A stretch of DNA of 64,000 nt from assembly GCF_033118175.1 (NCBI RefSeq), contig NC_083688.1, forward strand, positions 1,548,501 through 1,612,500, in the 5' to 3' direction. Shown piece after piece: positions 63,396-64,000 of the stretch (positions are counted from its first letter, which is position 1; every line of letters begins with the position of its first letter). Below the pieces are notes generated by a model. That model searched no databases, was not told where the DNA came from, and was given only the letters and a program-made list of their open reading frames with translations. Made by a program: the position numbers and the translations under genes. This DNA comes from Dama dama. Lineage: Eukaryota > Chordata > Mammalia > Artiodactyla > Cervidae.

Positions 63396-64000
63396 CTCTC
63401 CCCGACCCCTTGATGAGCTATCGCCGACTTGCAACGTGTATGTGCCACGTGGGCCAAGGCTTAACCAGTGAACTCCCTGCTCTCCTCACACCCGTCCCCA
63501 GGCACCCAAGGTTGCTCACACTGTCCACTTTGCTGACCCCGTGACTTGCGGTCGTCTATCTTCCCATGTCATTTATTTTTTCTCTGTCTCTCTCCCCTGC
63601 TCTAGACCAGGAACGTCTTAGGAGCAGAGAACATAATTGGCTCATCTCTCTCTCTCTCTAGTGCTTAAGAAATAAACATGGCAAAATCTTAGCTAATTTT
63701 TGACTGGGAACAGGAGAGGAACCAATCCACATCATTGCAGTGCAATACTACCTCGTTTGGGAAGCTTCCTGATTTTCCCAGAAGGGAGAGACCTTCAGAT
63801 GCGATCTTTGCTCTAAGTCACATGTAGCAAGAGGCATCCGTATTCCTGATCACATTTCACCCTGCATAGTTGATCTCCGTGAACCTGCTGAGGACTCCTC
63901 AAGCCCAGCTGCTTCTGCAGTCTCAGTGCCTCGAACAGGGTCTTACATGCAGGAAACAGAACACAGAAGACTGGGTGGATAGATGGGTGGGCGAGAGGAG
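63396..64000. other. Unique DNA to the window end
   Basis: 63560-63680 has an L2 3'-end flavour ('TCTAGACCAGGAACGTCTTA', (TC)n at 63642-63659, 'AAGAAATAAACATGG'). 63880-63980 ('CAGTGCCTCGAACAGGGTC') is also L2-like. Nothing firm. Confidence 0.4.

Overview
This is ruminant (bovid or cervid-like pecoran) nuclear genomic DNA. The evidence is the repeat content: about 27 Bov-tA tRNA-derived SINEs, six 5'-truncated BovB (RTE-clade) LINE copies, four CHR-type SINEs and several ruminant/cetartiodactyl L1 3' ends, over an older mammalian layer of MIR, L2, MLT1 (MaLR), MER5 and CR1/L3 relics. Nothing bacterial, viral-genomic or organellar is seen. I find no protein-coding gene, tRNA or rRNA gene that I can defend. 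The long open reading frames are explained by the minisatellite, by BovB reverse transcriptase fragments, or by chance in GC-rich DNA.

Layout. 0-6 kb: sparse unique DNA with a BovB piece, a CHR SINE carrying a nested Bov-tA, and MIR/L2 relics. 6.0-7.4 kb: the most distinctive locus, a MER5A-like transposon relic followed at once by a 27-unit, 34-36 bp GC-rich minisatellite (6214-7176) and then a Bov-tA. 7.4-10.1 kb: MLT1 and L1 relics, each split by a Bov-tA. 10-17 kb: mainly unique, with a BovB inside a CHR SINE (14.2 kb), an MLT1 (14.9-15.3 kb) and a CHR. 17-26 kb: clustered Bov-tA insertions, several with clear target-site duplications (TSDs). 29.5-30.6 kb: a 1.1-kb BovB copy with the reverse transcriptase YADD motif. 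34.2 kb: a 17-bp minisatellite. 36.4 kb: an (AC)n microsatellite. 39-42 kb: MLT1-like, CR1/L3, L1, Bov-tA and MIR. 46-47.2 kb: an L1 3' end split by BovB. 48-52.4 kb: dense Bov-tA/CHR/BovB. 58.5-59.8 kb: the longest BovB copy (1.36 kb) with a perfect 13-bp TSD and three in-frame stops. 60.9-62.2 kb: two L1 3' ends head to tail, then a MER5-like relic.

The elements do not form a working gene system. They record a layered insertion history: MIR/L2/MLT1/MER5/CR1 first, then CHR and L1, then BovB and Bov-tA, which interrupt the older ones. Unique DNA between repeats holds some weak exon-like segments with splice-site-like borders and a few AT-balanced blocks that resemble conserved non-coding DNA. 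These are offered as hypotheses only. Family names come from recognising consensus segments by eye; boundaries are approximate (usually within 5-20 bp) unless a TSD is given.
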